The translations under genes and the position numbers were made by a program. The notes under the pieces are model-generated. The model saw nothing but the letters and a program-made list of their open reading frames with translations, searched no databases and was not told the DNA's origin. A DNA stretch of 29,092 bases from NCBI GenBank assembly GCA_964544065.1, contig CAZJBA010000013.1, positions 1-29,092 of the forward strand, read 5' to 3'. Positions 6,325 through 15,204 of this stretch are shown here, in pieces (within the stretch, counting starts at the first letter, position 1; each line of letters begins with the position of its first letter). Source of the DNA: JAYELX01 sp964544065. GTDB taxonomy: Bacteria > Chloroflexota > Anaerolineae > Anaerolineales > UBA11858.

Positions 6325-9300
6325 CTAATAATTCGTTGTCCGCCCGATAATCATCAAGGCGAGGCTGGCCGCTTCCCCTGCTTGATCGAGATGTTGTATC
6401 GATACAGTCTCTAACGTATCTGTCGAGGAGTGGGAAGTGGCATCCCAACCTTTCCACATCAGCTTGACGATCGGAGCTTCTTGTCCCCCCTCCTGGGGGG
6501 AACGGTCATCGAAGACGATGCTGACATCGATGTTTTCTTGTTTTCTCTGGGTTGGGACATTCATCTTTTTGGCGGCATCCTCGAAGATGTTAGCCAAGCG
6601 TAGGCTGCCCTTGCTAGAGAGCAGCAATTCGTCCCCGCGCGCTGAGCCAACCCCTCTCAAATTGATTACCGAGACCACTTCCAGATTTTGAGAGAAACCA
6701 AACTTGGCTTTCAAGAAAGATGTCGCCTCGGTGGTGGGGATTTCGCCTCCATCGTAACCCTCCCCGCTATAGGCGACGAAGAGAAGCGTGCGGTAGGGCT
6801 GATAGCCTGATTCTTGGATGCAGCGGATCATTTCCAGCATCACAGCAACGCCGCTGGCGTTGTCGTTTGCACCTGGAGGAAGCACACCCGTTGGCCTCAG
6901 CGGCGGAGTATCGTATTGGGCCATGATCACGATGACTTCATTGTCCAGTTGTGTCTCAGCAGATGCGCCTCCCAGACCGGCCGCCACACCCGGAAGATGG
7001 CCGATGACGTTTTTGATCTCGATGTTCTCTGTTGGATGCCCCTCAATGGCCATGGTGGCCTCGGTCAGGAGGGGGATTTCTACGATTTCATCTTGCTCTA
7101 GAGAAGCTTCCACCGCCCGGAGTTCGGCGACGCTCATATCAATAGAGGCAAGAATACGATTGGCTGTTTCTTCCGTGATCCCCAATATTGGCGCACCTTC
7201 TCTGGTATCCATATCTTGGTACGAGAAAGCCCAATCTGGCGGCACGGTTGAAAGAGAATGTCTTTGCTCGAAACGGGTATCATCATCGCTGACGATCAAC
7301 ATGCCTCCTCGAGGGACATAATCGAGCAGTTCGTAATCCTCTTCGTTTGTTAGCAGAATGATTTCCCCGGAATAATCTTTATTTTGCAACGATACATACT
7401 TCTGGAACCAGTTTCCGGCTCGGGTCAAGTCTCCCATAACCAGGACGCGGATGGGGGCGTGAGTTGTGCCAGTGTTTAAATCCTGTAATGGATATTCGAC
7501 AAAATCTTGCAGATAGTCAAGGGCAGGGCCGCCATCATCGATAGTCAGTGTTGGGGGAGTCTCCAAAGTGTAGAAGGAGCGTTTTTCCGTTTGAAAATAG
7601 GAAAAGTTCTCTCCGGCAGTTTGCAGCCCTAACGTTTCAAACTGAGCGGCAATATAATCAGCGGCCAAATTGACCCCCGGTGTTCCCATGGCGCGGCCAT
7701 CCATAGGGGGGACGGTGAGCGCTGCGATGTGTTCCCACGCTTTTTCTCCTTGAAACGTTTCTGCTTGTTCAATGTAGATGTTGATTTCGTTCGTGCTGCC
7801 TCGATACCAGATGAAAGTTGTCACCATCAGGGCCAGGGCGATGGCTGTATAGCGGTTGAAAATTCGATTGATGCTTGCCCCAACGCTTTCGATCAGATTG
7901 CGAACGCCTTCGCCAAAAAGATTGAAACCAAGGATGGCGACGAAAAATGCCAAGGTGGGATAAAATGCTGTCCAAGGATAGGCTTTTGCGTAGGCGCGAA
8001 TATTGCTCAACAAGGCGCCCCATTCGGGGACATCGGAGTAATGATAGAGGGAACCAAAAATATCCAGTTGGGCAAAGGCCCCGCCGCCGATGAAAATGCC
8101 GATGAAACCCAATTCACCCAGAAGCATGAGAACGGCGCCCATTTCCAAGGAGGTGATTGTAATCAGGCCAGGCAGGATGTTGGGGAAAATGTGTTTGCTG
8201 ATGATCCGCCCGGAGCGTTGCCCTACCGCTTTCGCACTTTCGATAAACGGCTCGGGGCGAGTCTTGATCACTTGACTGCGGACATATTGCATGATCTCTC
8301 CCCAGCCAATGGCACAAAGCGTGACCACGAAGGGCATCATCCCTTTGCGAATGCCGATGGCCAAAATGAAGAGCATCGCCAGCAAAAGGGTGGGGAAAGC
8401 GTTGAGAATCTCGGTCAACCCTAGCAAGGCCCGGTCAAGCCAACTATCACGGAACCAACCTGCAAGCGCGCCAAGGATGACTCCGACAAGCAAACGTGCA
8501 AAAACAACCAGGCTTGCCAGCAACATGGTTTGTTGAGTCCCGTTTAAAATCAAACTCATCATGTCCCGACCGAGCACATCGGTTCCCCAGGGGAATTGCT
8601 CGCCAGGTTCGAAAGGCGGCACCAACATTTCGCCATCGTCGATGGTCAATCCCCGGGTTGTGTAGGGGCTGTGCGGAGAGAGTTGGGAACTGAATAAAAT
8701 CACGCCCAACAAAACCAGGATGATCATACTGCCGACCAGAAAGATGGGATTCTTGACCGTGCCCTGGAGCCAGGCTTCCTGATCTCTGTTGGTCTGGATT
8801 TGATCAAGCTGGATGCTGTCTCCCCGCTCTTCCAAAACGCTTGCAAAGGGGCTTGGAGCAGTTTCTTTTTCTTGTCGCCGCCATCGCCTGATTGGGTTGT
8901 TACGGATGCGCGTTTTGATGATCGCCCCTTGACGCCGCAACCATTGGAGCAAATTGAGCTTATCTTCACGGAGGACTTGTTCGTTCATGCCGCGCAGACG
9001 GGGATCAACCAATTGATAAGTTGTCTCCAACAACATGTTGAGGATGATGAAGATGAGTCCTAAAGCGATCACGAGTGCGGTGGTCAGCTTCTCATCCCAG
9101 TGGGAGATCGATTTGAGCAGCGTGAAGCCCAGGCCCGGCCAACCGAAAAAGAACTCGACCACCGGCAAGCTGCTCAGGGCGAATCGCAACGATAAACCGA
9201 TTGTCGTCAAGATGGGGATGGCGGCGTTCTTGATCACGTGCCGATTCATCACCGTTCTCTTGGGCAAACCCTTCCCGAATGCCGTGCGGACATAGTCTTT

Positions 9301-9897
9301 TCGGAGTTGCTCTTTCAGCGTGACGAAGGTGATCCGTGTGATTTGGGCCAGAGGCCGGGCGGCTAGAACAACGGCGGGTAAAATGATATGTGCGTCCCAG
9401 CCAAAGCCGCCAACAGGCAGAAAAGAATATCCCAGCATCTTGCTGAGGCGAGTTATGCCTATTTGCAGCAGCAACGCCATGAAAAAACTGGGAATAGAAA
9501 CGCCAATGATCGAAAGAAGAAGAACCAACGTAGACCATTGTGTTTGCTGATATTGCGCCGCGATGGCTCCTAATGTGATTCCAACAACAACTGCGATCGA
9601 CAGCGAGACAGCCAGTAGGCCGAAACTCCTCCTGATTCTTTCCGGGACGACCTCCTCGATGGGCATCTCGCGCAAGGATAGTGTGTTTGGTTGTGTCGTA
9701 CCCCAATCTTGATGCACAACCGCGTTAAGATAATCACTTGTCTTTTCAAGCCCCGTCACGATTGCTGTTTGGAATTTGATTCCCTGAGCCATTTCTAGCC
9801 CAAAATGGGTTAGAAAGATGATAAAGAGCAAAACCAAAACACCAAAGAGAAGGCGTTTTGCTAAGGTGATCACAAGGGATTGGATCGTAGATTTCAT
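6325..9897 (-). CDS. Fused DppB-like permease + DppC-like permease + M28-type peptidase domain
   Basis: One uninterrupted frame of 1190 aa from the chosen ATG at 9897; GTG (10002) or ATG (9966) upstream are possible, but MKSTIQSLVITLAKRLLFG is a normal DppB-like beginning. Residues 1-310 are a DppB-type permease (coupling loop DYVRTAFGKGLPKRTVMNRH at 201-220, tail VDPRLRGMN). Residues 380-670 are a DppC-type permease (WGTDVLGRDMMS at 437-448, coupling loop FIESAKAVGQRSGRIISKH at 551-569). Both loops look intact, so both halves could dock ATPases. An extra helix at about 684-698 would place residues 703-1190 outside the membrane. That part reads as an M28 aminopeptidase fold: AQYD, PPGANDNASGVA, LLFVAYSGEG, SHSSTDT. 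Compared by eye with active M28 enzymes, His is Gln994, the second Glu is Gly1047 and an Asp is Arg1081, while Asp1012, Glu1046 and His1156 remain. It is probably not a normal zinc enzyme. There is no ATPase or binding protein next to it on this strand. Confidence 0.88.
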   Translation of the reverse strand: MKSTIQSLVITLAKRLLFGVLVLLFIIFLTHFGLEMAQGIKFQTAIVTGLEKTSDYLNAVVHQDWGTTQPNTLSLREMPIEEVVPERIRRSFGLLAVSLSIAVVVGITLGAIAAQYQQTQWSTLVLLLSIIGVSIPSFFMALLLQIGITRLSKMLGYSFLPVGGFGWDAHIILPAVVLAARPLAQITRITFVTLKEQLRKDYVRTAFGKGLPKRTVMNRHVIKNAAIPILTTIGLSLRFALSSLPVVEFFFGWPGLGFTLLKSISHWDEKLTTALVIALGLIFIILNMLLETTYQLVDPRLRGMNEQVLREDKLNLLQWLRRQGAIIKTRIRNNPIRRWRRQEKETAPSPFASVLEERGDSIQLDQIQTNRDQEAWLQGTVKNPIFLVGSMIILVLLGVILFSSQLSPHSPYTTRGLTIDDGEMLVPPFEPGEQFPWGTDVLGRDMMSLILNGTQQTMLLASLVVFARLLVGVILGALAGWFRDSWLDRALLGLTEILNAFPTLLLAMLFILAIGIRKGMMPFVVTLCAIGWGEIMQYVRSQVIKTRPEPFIESAKAVGQRSGRIISKHIFPNILPGLITITSLEMGAVLMLLGELGFIGIFIGGGAFAQLDIFGSLYHYSDVPEWGALLSNIRAYAKAYPWTAFYPTLAFFVAILGFNLFGEGVRNLIESVGASINRIFNRYTAIALALMVTTFIWYRGSTNEINIYIEQAETFQGEKAWEHIAALTVPPMDGRAMGTPGVNLAADYIAAQFETLGLQTAGENFSYFQTEKRSFYTLETPPTLTIDDGGPALDYLQDFVEYPLQDLNTGTTHAPIRVLVMGDLTRAGNWFQKYVSLQNKDYSGEIILLTNEEDYELLDYVPRGGMLIVSDDDTRFEQRHSLSTVPPDWAFSYQDMDTREGAPILGITEETANRILASIDMSVAELRAVEASLEQDEIVEIPLLTEATMAIEGHPTENIEIKNVIGHLPGVAAGLGGASAETQLDNEVIVIMAQYDTPPLRPTGVLPPGANDNASGVAVMLEMIRCIQESGYQPYRTLLFVAYSGEGYDGGEIPTTEATSFLKAKFGFSQNLEVVSVINLRGVGSARGDELLLSSKGSLRLANIFEDAAKKMNVPTQRKQENIDVSIVFDDRSPQEGGQEAPIVKLMWKGWDATSHSSTDTLETVSIQHLDQAGEAASLALMIIGRTTNY

Positions 9898-9990
9898 AGA
9901 TGGTATCTCTGGGTTGATGCTGCTTTGTTGTGTTGGCGTTTCATCACGGCAAATCAAAAAAAGCATTATAATCCTGCCTTGCCAACGTGA

Positions 9991-10020
9991 ATTATATAAC
10001 ACTTCGACTAGATGGTAAAA
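9991..10020 (-). promoter_or_regulatory. Possible promoter of the fused permease gene
   Basis: On the minus strand a perfect -10 TATAAT (9991-9996) is preceded at 18 bases by TTTTAC (10015-10020), a poor -35. A transcript from here would begin near 9984, excluding the GTG at 10002 and leaving the ATGs at 9966 and 9897. No good promoter is seen for the divergent plus-strand gene at 10046. Confidence 0.3.
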
Positions 10021-10045
10021 TGAGCCCTTTCACCCACAGGAAACT

Positions 10046-11797
10046 ATGAGTAGATCGAGAAATAAACCCCTCGCAGCAATTTTTATCGCGATCATGTTTG
10101 CGTTCGTATCGTCCCGGTGCGCTCAAAACCCGGCGCGCAGCCCGAAACCCTCTCCCGATTGGAGCCGGGGGAATCGTGTCGGCGTGGAGGCGATTGGCTC
10201 CCCCAGCATCGTGGCCTCCTCCGAAGACGAGACCATCGAGATGGTCTGGCCGGTCGAAACAAGCGAAAGCCAGCAATCCATCCACTATGCCCGGTTGAAC
10301 CAGTTAGGTGTTTTGATCGATGAGCATGATTTAAAAGTCTCCTCCTTGCAGGTGCGGATCCCCCGTTTGCTGCCGGCGGCGAGAGGAAAGCTGCACGTTT
10401 TTTGGGAGAGCCGGGAAATTTCAGGCGGCAAGTGGTCGCTTTGGTACGCCTCGCTGGATGGAGAGACGGAATCACTCTCCGCACCTGTCTTGATCTCCGC
10501 GCCAGATGTCGATATGAAGGGCTACCATCTCGCCGGTGATGGCGATGGCGGCGCGTTCGTCGTTTGGGAAACGATCGAAGGCCTGTCTGGCGCCCATCTC
10601 GATGCTACGGGCAGGATGGATGTCGAACCGATCCGAATCACCACGAGTGGCGAGAGTCCTTACATCCACGTTGAAAATGGAGATATCTTCTTGGCCTGGT
10701 GGTCGGAGCAAGGGGTTCGCTTTCAGCGGTTTGGTGGTCAGCTCGAAGCTGCGGAGGGCGCCATCGTCGCCAATCCGCGTCTCAGTGGGCCGGAAGATTT
10801 GGTCGGGCCAGTTTTGGGAATCGGCGACGGATGGGCTTATCTGGCATGGTCGATTCGCCGTCAAACAGGTCTAGAGGCTGGCACCGCCCTGACCGAGTTC
10901 GCCGCGTTTCGGCTAGATCAAGCCGATCAAGTCGACCCTCGCATGATCCATATTCTTCCAACCTTGCTGGAACCGTATAAGTCCTACCAAGGCCCTTATA
11001 CGCTCGACCAACTTGTGCCCCCACCCGTTTCGGCCCCATCGAGCAGTGAATATATCTACAATCCCATTCCGATCGCCGATTCTCGGGGCCAATTCGCTTT
11101 CGCTGTCGCGGTCAGGCAGTCCCATCAAAATAAGCTTGCCAGCCAAATCATCCTGGCTTTGTTCAGCGAAGGGAAATTCATCGGCTACAGCCAGGCCGTC
11201 AAAACCCAGACCTTGTCCGCCTCTCCGGCGCCGATGGCCGATGATGACGGCGATCTCCATCTGGTTTGGCGGGAAGGTTATGCTGGCTCGGATATCTATT
11301 ATGCGACAACCGATCCAATCGCCCGGGCAAATCTGGATCAGTTACAGGGAGTCGATTTCGTCCAGGCCCTTTTATCCGGTCTCGTTGAGGGGCTGGCTTC
11401 CTTGTCGCTCGTTCCACCGCTTGGCGTGATGTGGGTGTTTCCGGGTTTTGTGATTTTGGCGATTTTCAAAATGGTTCGGGATATGGAGGCCCTGGATACA
11501 TGGCTTTCCTGGTTGGTTTTGGCGATTGGACTGATCTCTTACCAGCTTTTGAAATGGTTCACGTTCCTTCCGTTGCATTCTTATGTCCCCTTTTCGGCTT
11601 GGATCGATATGCCCGAGACCTGGCATACGCTCCTGCGGTGGCTGGTGCCCGCGTTGATCTCCCTTTTGGCCTTAATTGCGGCCGAATGGCGGCGGTCGCG
11701 TTCTTGTTCGGCGCTGGTTTATTATCTGATCTTCACCATCGTCGACGTTTCCCTGACCATGATCGTCTATGGGGTCAATGTCATCGGGCTCGGTTGA
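10046..11797 (+). CDS. Exported/membrane protein of unknown function with repeat-type extracytoplasmic domain
   Basis: 583 aa, family not recognised. The N-terminus (MSRSRNKPLAAIFIAIMFAF) is a signal peptide or signal anchor. A cysteine follows at residue 25, but the preceding Arg (SSRC) does not fit a lipobox. Residues 40-410 are soluble, with recurring short blocks such as LHVFWES, AFVVWETI, IFLAWWS, YLAWS and LHLVWREG, each a beta-strand rich in aromatic residues. This suggests a beta-propeller, as in sialidase- or YncE-like proteins. From about residue 425 there are four or five membrane helices, ending VDVSLTMIVYGVNVIGLG. So a large outside domain sits N-terminal to a membrane domain. 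AGGA lies before the ATG. It ends 18 bases from the convergent MoxR gene. The propeller call is inference from visible periodicity; no catalytic motif is seen. Confidence 0.8.
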   Translation: MSRSRNKPLAAIFIAIMFAFVSSRCAQNPARSPKPSPDWSRGNRVGVEAIGSPSIVASSEDETIEMVWPVETSESQQSIHYARLNQLGVLIDEHDLKVSSLQVRIPRLLPAARGKLHVFWESREISGGKWSLWYASLDGETESLSAPVLISAPDVDMKGYHLAGDGDGGAFVVWETIEGLSGAHLDATGRMDVEPIRITTSGESPYIHVENGDIFLAWWSEQGVRFQRFGGQLEAAEGAIVANPRLSGPEDLVGPVLGIGDGWAYLAWSIRRQTGLEAGTALTEFAAFRLDQADQVDPRMIHILPTLLEPYKSYQGPYTLDQLVPPPVSAPSSSEYIYNPIPIADSRGQFAFAVAVRQSHQNKLASQIILALFSEGKFIGYSQAVKTQTLSASPAPMADDDGDLHLVWREGYAGSDIYYATTDPIARANLDQLQGVDFVQALLSGLVEGLASLSLVPPLGVMWVFPGFVILAIFKMVRDMEALDTWLSWLVLAIGLISYQLLKWFTFLPLHSYVPFSAWIDMPETWHTLLRWLVPALISLLALIAAEWRRSRSCSALVYYLIFTIVDVSLTMIVYGVNVIGLG

Positions 11798-11815
11798 GGC
11801 GGCAATCCGCTTTTG

Positions 11816-12769
11816 CTAACGAGCTTGGTATTCCCCTCCGGGGACCGCAACCCCCTCCAGAATCTCGTTGATGATGCTCTGCTCGCTCAGGTCTTGCAGC
11901 TGCGCGCCCGGAGCCAAGATCATCCGATGCATCAAGATGGGGCTTGCCAGCGATTTGATGTCGTCGGGAATGACAAAATCGCGGCCGCGCAGCATCGCCC
12001 GGGCCTGACCGGCGCGATAAAGCCCCAAGCTGCCCCGCGGGCTGGCGCCCAGATAGACGTCGTCATGGACCCGTGTTTGTTGGACCAGATTGACGATATA
12101 GTCGATTAATGGGGGGGCGATGTAAATCTCACGAACTGCTTTTTGGGCAGCCAAAACTTCTTCGACGGAAACAACCGGTTCGATTTTCTCAATCGGGTGT
12201 TGATATTGTTGTTGCTTGAGAATATCGACTTCATCGAGTTCTCCAGGGTATCCAATCTTGATACGCATCAGGAAGCGATCTAATTGCGCCTCCGGCAGGC
12301 GGAAGGTGCCCTCGTGCTCGATCGGGTTTTGGGTGGCCAGCACCATAAACAACGGCGGCAGCTTGTGGGTGACGTTATCGACGGTAACTTGTCGCTCTTG
12401 CATCGCTTCCAACAGGGCCGATTGTGTCTTCGGTGTAGCCCGGTTGATCTCGTCGGCCAGGACGATCTCTGACAGGATCGGTCCGGGGCGGAATTCAAAC
12501 TCGTGGGTGTTCTGGTTGTAGATCGACACGCCGGTGACATCGCTGGGCAGCATGTCCGGGGTGAATTGGATTCGTCCCAGGGAGCAGCCCAGCGATTGGG
12601 CCAAGCTGCGGGCCAGCATCGTCTTGCCCACACCGGGGACATCTTCGATCAACAAATGCCCCTGGCAAAGCAGGCTGATCACAGCCAGTTCAACGACTTT
12701 CGGTTTGCCGACGACCACGTTTTGAATATTGGCGACGATTTTTCGAGCAGTTTCTTGAGATGTTTTCAT
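11816..12769 (-). CDS. moxR: MoxR-family AAA+ ATPase
   Basis: Cytoplasmic AAA+ ATPase of 317 aa, thought to act as a chaperone with the DUF58 and transglutaminase-like partners encoded upstream. Walker A is EDVPGVGKT (about 42-50), Walker B IVLADEINRATPKTQSALLE, sensor 1 MVLATQNPIEHEGTFRLPEA, and the arginine region QLDRFLMRI follows. The frame is open further upstream to 13135, but the family begins MKTSQETARKIV. The ATG at 12769 has AGGA seven bases before it and overlaps the preceding stop (ATGA), so I start there. It is the last gene of a three-gene operon. Confidence 0.95.
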   Translation of the reverse strand: MKTSQETARKIVANIQNVVVGKPKVVELAVISLLCQGHLLIEDVPGVGKTMLARSLAQSLGCSLGRIQFTPDMLPSDVTGVSIYNQNTHEFEFRPGPILSEIVLADEINRATPKTQSALLEAMQERQVTVDNVTHKLPPLFMVLATQNPIEHEGTFRLPEAQLDRFLMRIKIGYPGELDEVDILKQQQYQHPIEKIEPVVSVEEVLAAQKAVREIYIAPPLIDYIVNLVQQTRVHDDVYLGASPRGSLGLYRAGQARAMLRGRDFVIPDDIKSLASPILMHRMILAPGAQLQDLSEQSIINEILEGVAVPGGEYQAR

Positions 12770-15204
12770 GGCTTTTCCTGACTTGTTGTTGAAATGGTTA
12801 CGGGGGCATGATCCCATAAAATCGGGCGAATCAGCCTGTAGGGATAGGCGCGTTTCAACCCCCAAAGCAGCCACAAGCGGGGGCGAATTTGTTTGAACAA
12901 TCGCATCAACGTTTGGGATTCTAGGGGCAGTTTGTCGTGTGGACTGTAGATCAGCAAGATATAGTTGTCGATGAATGCGTTGATAGACCTTTCTCCGGCG
13001 AGGAGCCAATCGGCCTGGGCGCTGTCGCCGCCGAGTTGGTGGAGATAGCCAATCAGCCTGGATTTGAATTCGTGGGGCGTGTCTCCCGGCGTGGAAGGAA
13101 GGTCGAGCCAGTTTCCATAGCGGCGGATTCGGCAATAAAGTTTCGGGGCCAGTTTTTCCACGGGCAGGTGAGCCAGCCAGAAATCAGAAATTCCCCACCA
13201 AAGCAGGGGGCCAGCTACAATGGCGAGGATGATCGTCATGCTGATGAGCAATCGCCTGCCTGGGGATAGCGTTTTTTCGGGGACGAGGGGATCAAACGAT
13301 GGTTCAAAGTTAGCAGGGAGTTTGGGGATTGGTTGGGCAGGGCGGTCGATGGCCGGTCGTCCACCCGTAGGTTCGAACGAAATCCAACCATAGCCGGGAA
13401 AATAGACTTCGGGCCAGGCGTGGGCAAGATCGGCGGTGACAATGTAGACGTCTTCGCTTTCGTCGTAATAGCCGCCAATGTATCCCGTTGCCAGGCGGGC
13501 AGGGATGCCGGAAGCGCGGGCCAACACAACCATGGCGGTGGCGTAATAGTCGCAGTATCCCCGTTGGACGCCAAAGAGGAAGTAATCGGTAATATCCTGG
13601 TCGATGGGTGGCTGAGGCAGATCGAGCGTGTAGGGGAATTTGCGCAAATATTGCTCGATGACCAAGGCCCGATCATAGGGCGTCGGCTCGGTGGCGGTCA
13701 GGTCACGGGCCAGGGCGAGCACCCGTTCGGGCATCTCTTTAGGAAGTCCCAAATAGCGGCTGCTCACCCACCGGGGATAATCCTGTTCTGCGTTGCGCAA
13801 CTCGGCCTCGCTGTAATCGGGCAGCAAAGAATCGGCCCGATAGGTTGTGGTCTTGACGGTGGCGCCAAACAAGTCGTAGGCGTCCAGGTCTCGATCTCGA
13901 ATTCGCCAGGCGACTTTGAAGTCTTGGTCTACGCTCAAGAGTAATCCAGCGGTGTGAAGCAACCCATTTAAATCCTCGACGTATTGCACTTCTTGGCGGA
14001 TGAGGCGGTAATTGTCCGACCAGTTTGGGATCGTCCGCTCTCCGGCGTTGTATTTTTGTTCGATGCTGTCTCGTGAGGCCCACCCTCTGCCCACATAGCG
14101 ATCATAGCTCAAATTGCGCCAATAGTAGTACTGTTGTGGTAAATCTTCCTCGGTGAGATCGGTCTTATCCTTCGCTTGCTCTTGTACCCGGATAATCATC
14201 ACAATCTGATCGGAGAGCTTCTCGCTAGAGCCGATCAGATGGCGGTTGGGCAGCCCGGCGGACTGGCGTCGATCCAAAACATCGACATTTCTGCGTTCAG
14301 ATTGGTTTTCCAATCCCAGCGATTGGGCGATTTCTTCGTCCTTGATCTTTTCTGCGGTCATCTCGCGAATCCGTTCGGCGATGCGGCGGATGGAAATGGA
14401 CGGGGCGATCATGGAGAAGAGCATCAAACCAAGGGCCAGGATGATCGCTGTCCTGGAGATTTTCGGTTGGATGATGCTGGCGTAGGAGAGTTGATCCTGT
14501 TCCCAGCGCTGCCTGCGGGTGTCATGGCGGATTTGGACGACCAAGCTGATTCCGGTTCCCAGCATGATTGCCAGTGTGTGAGGCGGTTTGCCAATGTAAA
14601 CCAGGCTGATGGCGACGAAGGCGAGCGAGGGCAACACAGCCCAGATCGGTTTCCTGCGCCGGAAGATAGCCCACATCGTCCAAACGGCCAGGCCCCAACT
14701 GGCGATGCCCCAGATGACAGCGATGGCCACCGGATCGAACAGCGGCTGCCCCTGTATCATGTTGGCTATCCAGTCCCATAAACGGATTCCCAGCGTGCCG
14801 AGCTTTTCGCCTAGTTCAACCAAGGCCCACCGGAGAATCTCGCTATCGGGCTGACCTCCTCGACCAAACAACCGGACCGTCAACCTGGCGAGATAAAGGC
14901 CAAACTGAGAGAGAAGCAGCCAAATGATCTTGCCAAGCCGACCGACGCGTAGCAGGACAAGACTCACACCCATCAGCATGGCAGTCGAGGCAAAGGCCCA
15001 GCCCGGAAGGGTCGTGCAGGCCAGCAGCCAGCCGACCAGCAAGCCGCTCCCGACCATCAGTTCGAAGAGATCGTCCTCGACGCCGCGGACCGCACTCCCT
15101 AACGTCGCGATCACGCCCGCAAACAAGATCAACACATGGATGCAATTGCGGATTGTTTTTCGATCGATATACTCTTGGAGCAGCGCTTTCAACCGGGCGA
15201 TCAT
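12766..15204 (-). CDS. Membrane-anchored transglutaminase-like protein (TgpA type)
   Basis: 812 aa membrane protein with a papain-fold transglutaminase core facing outward. Helices cluster in the N-terminal 270 residues. The core spans about 490-620: RGYCDYYATAMVVLARASG with Cys551, TADLAHAWPEVYF with His595, and WISFEPTGG with Glu611 where many members have Asp. Another helix follows at about 650-672 (LLISMTIILAIVAGPLLWWG), then a cytoplasmic tail as in DUF4129-type ends. Two starts are possible, 15216 and 15204. I chose 15204 because GGAG lies seven bases upstream and the ATG overlaps the DUF58 stop (ATGA). Substrate unknown; members process or cross-link envelope proteins. Confidence 0.93.
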   Translation of the reverse strand: MIARLKALLQEYIDRKTIRNCIHVLILFAGVIATLGSAVRGVEDDLFELMVGSGLLVGWLLACTTLPGWAFASTAMLMGVSLVLLRVGRLGKIIWLLLSQFGLYLARLTVRLFGRGGQPDSEILRWALVELGEKLGTLGIRLWDWIANMIQGQPLFDPVAIAVIWGIASWGLAVWTMWAIFRRRKPIWAVLPSLAFVAISLVYIGKPPHTLAIMLGTGISLVVQIRHDTRRQRWEQDQLSYASIIQPKISRTAIILALGLMLFSMIAPSISIRRIAERIREMTAEKIKDEEIAQSLGLENQSERRNVDVLDRRQSAGLPNRHLIGSSEKLSDQIVMIIRVQEQAKDKTDLTEEDLPQQYYYWRNLSYDRYVGRGWASRDSIEQKYNAGERTIPNWSDNYRLIRQEVQYVEDLNGLLHTAGLLLSVDQDFKVAWRIRDRDLDAYDLFGATVKTTTYRADSLLPDYSEAELRNAEQDYPRWVSSRYLGLPKEMPERVLALARDLTATEPTPYDRALVIEQYLRKFPYTLDLPQPPIDQDITDYFLFGVQRGYCDYYATAMVVLARASGIPARLATGYIGGYYDESEDVYIVTADLAHAWPEVYFPGYGWISFEPTGGRPAIDRPAQPIPKLPANFEPSFDPLVPEKTLSPGRRLLISMTIILAIVAGPLLWWGISDFWLAHLPVEKLAPKLYCRIRRYGNWLDLPSTPGDTPHEFKSRLIGYLHQLGGDSAQADWLLAGERSINAFIDNYILLIYSPHDKLPLESQTLMRLFKQIRPRLWLLWGLKRAYPYRLIRPILWDHAPVTISTTSQEKP

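Noticed and set aside
8145..8158. AAGGAGGTGATTG on the plus strand, similar to the STAB-SD candidates
   Set aside because: It is antisense within the coding region of the fused permease and has no gene downstream, so it is taken as chance.
7729..8424. 231-codon plus-strand frame opposite the fused permease gene
   Set aside because: It lies wholly antisense to well-recognised permease sequence and has no motif or start signal.
11799..11814. Small hairpin GCGG-CAAT-CCGC with TTTT between convergent genes
   Set aside because: Only four base pairs in the stem; too weak to call a terminator.
12770..13135. Upstream extension of the MoxR frame
   Set aside because: The extra residues are Arg/Pro-rich, overlap the transglutaminase gene, and the ATGA junction with AGGA supports the start at 12769.
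14176..14781. 201-codon plus-strand frame opposite the transglutaminase gene
   Set aside because: Shadow of the real gene; low-complexity Asp/Gln/Gly-rich translation with no ribosome site.
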